Assembly: GCA_965369375.1 (NCBI GenBank)
Contig: CBDUQN010000029.1
Location: 1 to 32,137, forward strand
Length of the DNA: 32,137 bases
Reading direction: 5' to 3'
DNA from: CBDUQN01 sp965369375
GTDB lineage: Bacteria; Krumholzibacteriota; Krumholzibacteriia; Krumholzibacteriales; Krumholzibacteriaceae
Of the stretch, positions 28,689-32,137 are shown piece by piece (position 1 is the first letter of the stretch; each line of letters opens with the position of its first letter). The notes beneath the pieces were generated by a model. The model worked only from the letters and a program-made list of their open reading frames with translations, was not told the DNA's origin and made no database searches. A program made the position numbers and the translations under genes.

Positions 28689-29891
28689 ATGCGCAAGACG
28701 GAACTGATCAAGAAATATCATCTGAAGGACTGCACGAGGTGCCACAACGAATGCGCCGAAGCCTGCCCCGCTTACCGCTTCTACGGCACGCACCATCCGC
28801 AGCAGCTCGCCCGCCTCTTTCTCGAGGGAGGGGCGAAGCAGGCGCACGACCACCGATTGATCTGGTACTGTGTCAACTGCCGTGCCTGCACCGGGGCCTG
28901 CCCGTTCGATGTCGAATTCGCCGGTTTTATCCAGGAGCTCCGTATCGGACGGACGGATTATAGGCCGGTGCTCGAGGGCCTGGTCTTTCTCTACCAGCGG
29001 ATGCAGGCCGACCTGCCGGAAGAAGGTGTCGTTACGGGAGAAACAAAGAAGACAGATAATCCCGCGCTCGCGGCTATCAGTCCGCAGAACAGGCTCGACT
29101 GGGTAAACGCTACACTCGACATCAACGGAGATAAAGACTTCGCGCTCTTTACCGGCTGCCTTCCATTCTTCGAAGCGGCGTTCGGCCGGCCGGACGGTAT
29201 TCATCCGATTCACACGGCGAGAGCGGCCGTAACCATCTTGAATCATCTCGGGCTTTCGCCCGTCGTTCTCGAGGACGAACGGTGCTGCGGCAGGGACATG
29301 TACGATATCGGAGAACGGGAGACCTTCCGCAAGCTCGCAGAGCACAATATCTCAACGCTGAAAAAACACAAGATCAAGAAGGTCGTAACGATCTGCCCCG
29401 AATGTGCGTTCACGCTTAAAAGTACATACCAGGATGAATTCGGCGCGCATCCATTCGAAGTGAGCCACATAACGGAGTTCATCGCGCAGAACCTGGGCGC
29501 GCTGGAATTCGCCGCCGGTGAAGAGCGTTTCACCTTTCACGACCCCTGCTACCTCGGACGGTATATGGGGAAATTCGATCCTCCCCGTGAGATTCTTGAG
29601 AGCCTTTCGAAGGTGCAGCCGGTCGAGATGGCGCGTTCCCGCGAAGGCGCGCCGTGCTGCGGAGCCGGTTCGTGGATCAATCACGGCGGACACACGAGGG
29701 CTGCGGTGAACGAACGCATCGTCGAAGCCCATAAGAGCGGCGCCGAAACACTCGTTACCGCCTGCCCGAAATGCTCGATATTGTTTCGCGAGGTGAATCC
29801 CGAAGGAGCCTGGCGCCAGTCACCGGTTGCCGTTAAGGATCTCCTGACCATTGTAGCGTCGGCTCTGAAGAATAAAGGAGAAGAGCGATAG
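28689..29891 (+). CDS. HdrC-HdrB-like iron-sulfur protein with two CCG domains
   Basis: A protein of 400 aa. The N-terminal ferredoxin part (HdrC-like) has an unusual C-x2-C-x3-C-x3-C (Cys15, 18, 22, 26) and a standard CVNCRACTGACP. Two CCG domains (HdrB-like) follow: Cys157, Cys199-Cys200, Cys236 and Cys239, then Cys287, Cys323-Cys324, Cys359 and Cys362. In HdrB these bind noncubane [4Fe-4S] clusters that split disulfides; in GlpC/LutA-type relatives they carry electrons towards quinones. No membrane helices are seen, so it is probably a soluble subunit. GAGG lies eight bases before the ATG. Its stop overlaps the probable ATA start of the next gene. Direction of electron flow cannot be read from sequence. 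Confidence 0.88.
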   Translation: MRKTELIKKYHLKDCTRCHNECAEACPAYRFYGTHHPQQLARLFLEGGAKQAHDHRLIWYCVNCRACTGACPFDVEFAGFIQELRIGRTDYRPVLEGLVFLYQRMQADLPEEGVVTGETKKTDNPALAAISPQNRLDWVNATLDINGDKDFALFTGCLPFFEAAFGRPDGIHPIHTARAAVTILNHLGLSPVVLEDERCCGRDMYDIGERETFRKLAEHNISTLKKHKIKKVVTICPECAFTLKSTYQDEFGAHPFEVSHITEFIAQNLGALEFAAGEERFTFHDPCYLGRYMGKFDPPREILESLSKVQPVEMARSREGAPCCGAGSWINHGGHTRAAVNERIVEAHKSGAETLVTACPKCSILFREVNPEGAWRQSPVAVKDLLTIVASALKNKGEER

Positions 29892-31984
29892 GCACGGAGT
29901 CAGGCAAGACGTTCAGACTCGAGAGTCATCCGATCCTTCCCATAGAGAAGCGAAAGAGCGTTCCCTTCACGTTCAACGGGAGGGAGATGAAGGCGTATGA
30001 GGGCGAAGTGATCACATCCGCGCTCTACGCCAACGGAATAAAGATATTCGGACATCATGTGAGGGACGACAGCCCCCAGGGGATCTTCTGTGTCAACGGC
30101 CAGTGCAGTCAGTGCATGGTGCTCGTCGACGGCATCGCCGTGAAGGGGTGCATGATAACGGTCGAGCCCGGTATGAGGGTGGAGAGCTGCGAGGGATCAC
30201 CGGCGCTCCCCGTGGTAGATGGCGTGCCGCGTTTCGGAGATATCCCGACTATGGAGACGGATGTTCTCGTCATCGGGGGCGGGCCCGCCGGCATAACGGC
30301 CGCCATAGAGCTCGGGAGGCTCGGTATCAAAACGCTCCTCGTCGATGACAAGAACGAGCTCGGCGGTAAACTGACGCTGCAGACACACACCTTCTTCGGT
30401 TCCATCGCCGATTGCTACGCCGGCACGAGGGGAATACGGATCGCCGAGATTCTCGAGGACGAGCTCGTTTCATATGATTCGATCACGGTCATGCTCTCGA
30501 CGACGGCCGTCGGCGCCTTCTACGACAAGACTGTCGGGCTCTTCAGGGACGGCGAGTACTTTATCGTCAAGCCCGGGGCGGCGCTCGTTGCGTGCGGCGC
30601 GAGGGAGAAGACGCTCGCCTTTCCCGGTTGCGATCTCCCCGGTGTCTATGGCGCCGGCGCGTTTCAGACCCTACTCAACCGGGATCTCATACGGCCGACC
30701 GAACGGCTCTTCATCGTCGGCGGCGGCAATGTGGGGCTCATCGCCGGTTACCATGCGATACAGGCGGATATCACGGTCGTCGGTCTTGTAGAGGCCCTTC
30801 CCGTATGCGGAGGTTACAGGGTTCACGAAGACAAGCTCCGCCGTCTCGGCGTTCCCCTCTTCACGTCGCATACCGTTATCAGGGCGGAAGGGGAGAAAGA
30901 GCTCGAGAAGATAACGATCTCCGCCATCGATGAGAGATTCCAGCCGATCGAGGGAACGGAAAAATCATACGAGGTCGACACGTTGCTGATAGCCGTCGGT
31001 CTTTCGCCGGTTAGCGAGCTCTACGAAAAGCTGCAGGAGTTCGGGCTGGAGTGTTACACAGCCGGAGATTCGGAGGAAATCGCCGAGGCTTCGGCCGCGA
31101 TATTCAGCGGAAAGATTACGGGACGAAGGATAGCGCGCTCCCTCGGTTACGACATCGATATTCCCGGTGCGTGGGAGTCGACTGCCGAAGTGCTCAGAAG
31201 CAAGCCGGGAAACTCGATTTCGTTCACACCGGAAACGGAAAACCTCAAAATCTATCCCATCATCAGATGCGTGCAGGAGATCCCGTGCAATCCGTGTATC
31301 GACTCGTGCCCGAGGCAGTCGATTACGATACCGGGCGATTCGATCATGGGACTCCCCGAATTCAGCGGTGACTGCATAGCATGCATGAAGTGCGTTTCCG
31401 CATGCCCCGGCCTTGCCATTAACCTCATTCAACCGGATTTCGATGGAGAGAAGGATACGTCGCTGCTCATTCTCCCGTACGAGCTCGAGGACTCTGATCT
31501 CATCGTCGGGCGGACCGTTACGACGGTCGATATGGAGGGCAACATCGTCGGCGACGGAACGATCGTGGCGTTCAGGATCTCACCGATAGACAAGCGCCGC
31601 ACGCTGATCTCGATCGAAGTGCCGAAAGCGGAGGCATTCGATGTCGCAGGCTTCGTCGTACAGGAACCGGAGGAAGGGTGGCCGGGTGTCGGCATAGCCG
31701 AGACGATCCCCGATGACACGATCGTCTGCCGCTGTGAACGGATCACCGCCGGTGAGGTGAGAGGCGAGATACGCGCCGGTGTTCGTGACATGAATATACT
31801 CAAGGCGACGATACGCACGGCCATGGGGGCGTGCGGCGGCAAGACGTGCACGGAGCTCATCCTCAGACTCTACCGCGACGAAGGGATCGATCTCAGTGAA
31901 GTGACGCTTCCGACGAACCGGCCGTTTGTCTCCGAGGTGCCGCTGTCGGCGTTTGCCGGCGCCAAGGGCGGCAAGAAGAAGTGA
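29888..31984 (+). CDS. Sarcosine oxidase alpha / HcnAB-like [2Fe-2S]-FAD-ferredoxin-BFD protein
   Basis: A protein of about 698 aa. The N-terminal [2Fe-2S] domain has Cys68-x4-Cys73-x2-Cys76 and Cys88. The FAD site is VIGGGPAGITAA (128-139) and the NAD-like site IVGGGNVGLIAG (about 276). Two [4Fe-4S] motifs follow (Cys461-Cys474, Cys496-Cys506). A BFD-type [2Fe-2S] end has Cys614-x-Cys616 and Cys649-x4-Cys654. This combines HcnA and HcnB, or sarcosine oxidase alpha, with added clusters. The first conventional start is ATG 29987, but the frame is open from 29876 and encodes the family-like N-terminus HPILPIEKRKSVPFTFNGRE upstream. The only codon placed correctly after GGAG (29877-29880) is ATA 29888, overlapping the previous stop as ATAG. 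Partner oxidoreductase follows. Confidence 0.85.
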   Translation: MGTESGKTFRLESHPILPIEKRKSVPFTFNGREMKAYEGEVITSALYANGIKIFGHHVRDDSPQGIFCVNGQCSQCMVLVDGIAVKGCMITVEPGMRVESCEGSPALPVVDGVPRFGDIPTMETDVLVIGGGPAGITAAIELGRLGIKTLLVDDKNELGGKLTLQTHTFFGSIADCYAGTRGIRIAEILEDELVSYDSITVMLSTTAVGAFYDKTVGLFRDGEYFIVKPGAALVACGAREKTLAFPGCDLPGVYGAGAFQTLLNRDLIRPTERLFIVGGGNVGLIAGYHAIQADITVVGLVEALPVCGGYRVHEDKLRRLGVPLFTSHTVIRAEGEKELEKITISAIDERFQPIEGTEKSYEVDTLLIAVGLSPVSELYEKLQEFGLECYTAGDSEEIAEASAAIFSGKITGRRIARSLGYDIDIPGAWESTAEVLRSKPGNSISFTPETENLKIYPIIRCVQEIPCNPCIDSCPRQSITIPGDSIMGLPEFSGDCIACMKCVSACPGLAINLIQPDFDGEKDTSLLILPYELEDSDLIVGRTVTTVDMEGNIVGDGTIVAFRISPIDKRRTLISIEVPKAEAFDVAGFVVQEPEEGWPGVGIAETIPDDTIVCRCERITAGEVRGEIRAGVRDMNILKATIRTAMGACGGKTCTELILRLYRDEGIDLSEVTLPTNRPFVSEVPLSAFAGAKGGKKK

Positions 31985-32028
31985 TGTTCGAACAGAAGTC
32001 ATAATCGTGATGGAACAGGATTCGAGGG

Positions 32029-32137
32029 ATGCGTAAGCATTACGATGCAATAGTTATAGGGGCGGGAAGCGTGGGGTTTCCGATCGCCTATTTTCTGACC
32101 CTCGAGGGCTGGAAGGTGCTCGTGCTCGACAGCGGCT
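32029..32137 (+). CDS. FAD-dependent oxidoreductase, DAO family (N-terminal fragment, cut by window end)
   Basis: Only 36 residues are visible. They form a Rossmann start, YDAIVIGAGSVGFPIAYFL followed by GWKVLVLDSG, the beta-alpha-beta FAD site of the D-amino acid oxidase/sarcosine oxidase beta/HcnC group. AGGA lies eight bases before the ATG. Next to an HcnAB-like gene this would be the substrate-oxidising subunit (sarcosine, proline, hydroxyproline, glycine, opine or D-amino acid). The substrate cannot be told from this fragment. Confidence 0.8.
   Translation, partial: MRKHYDAIVIGAGSVGFPIAYFLTLEGWKVLVLDSG

Overview
The window comes from a Gram-negative bacterium with lipopolysaccharide: it has Kdo and heptose transferases, an OmpA-family outer membrane protein and a lipobox lipoprotein. 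Base composition is moderately GC-rich, and GTG and TTG starts are frequent. The mix (DUF1844 protein, tandem XRE-cupin regulators, OadA/PycB-type carboxyltransferase, OmpA with thrombospondin type 3 repeats, Hdr-like iron-sulfur proteins) suggests a poorly sampled, largely anaerobic lineage, perhaps FCB-group or a related candidate phylum. No 16S gene is present, so this placement is inference.

Layout. (1) 1-4904: a REP/IS200-like palindrome, an aromatic-L-amino-acid decarboxylase of animal/plant type, a nested tandem repeat, then three exported proteins (lipoprotein, unknown secreted protein, gluzincin-type zinc protease). (2) 4955-8195, minus strand: an LPS core operon, waaF-waaA plus a radical SAM/SPASM protein. 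(3) 8196-9755: a regulatory region and two tandem paralogous XRE-cupin regulators, closed by a clear terminator. (4) 9757-12310: DUF1844 protein and OmpA/TSP3 protein, with a bidirectional terminator shared with convergent mazG. (5) 12333-17021: mazG (minus) diverging from uvrA-galE (plus) with interleaved promoters. (6) 17022-20544: a sensor kinase, a single-domain response regulator and a PAS-HisKA protein that lacks an ATPase domain. (7) 20608-20683: tRNA-Phe(GAA) with its own promoter. (8) 20743-23014: a 66-residue protein and a biotin-containing carboxyltransferase.

(9) 23058-32137: the most striking part, one long co-directional redox operon running off the window. Its products are a NuoF-like diaphorase, a NuoE-like [2Fe-2S] subunit, a NuoG-like ferredoxin subunit, a GltD-type flavoprotein fused to ferredoxins and an MvhD/FlpD domain, an HdrC-HdrB-like CCG protein, a sarcosine oxidase alpha/HcnAB-like [2Fe-2S]-FAD-ferredoxin-BFD protein, and the start of a DAO-type FAD oxidoreductase. 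My reading (inference) is an NAD-linked, possibly electron-bifurcating or confurcating complex that oxidises an amino or imino acid. Two genes of this operon appear to use non-canonical start codons (CTG and ATA).
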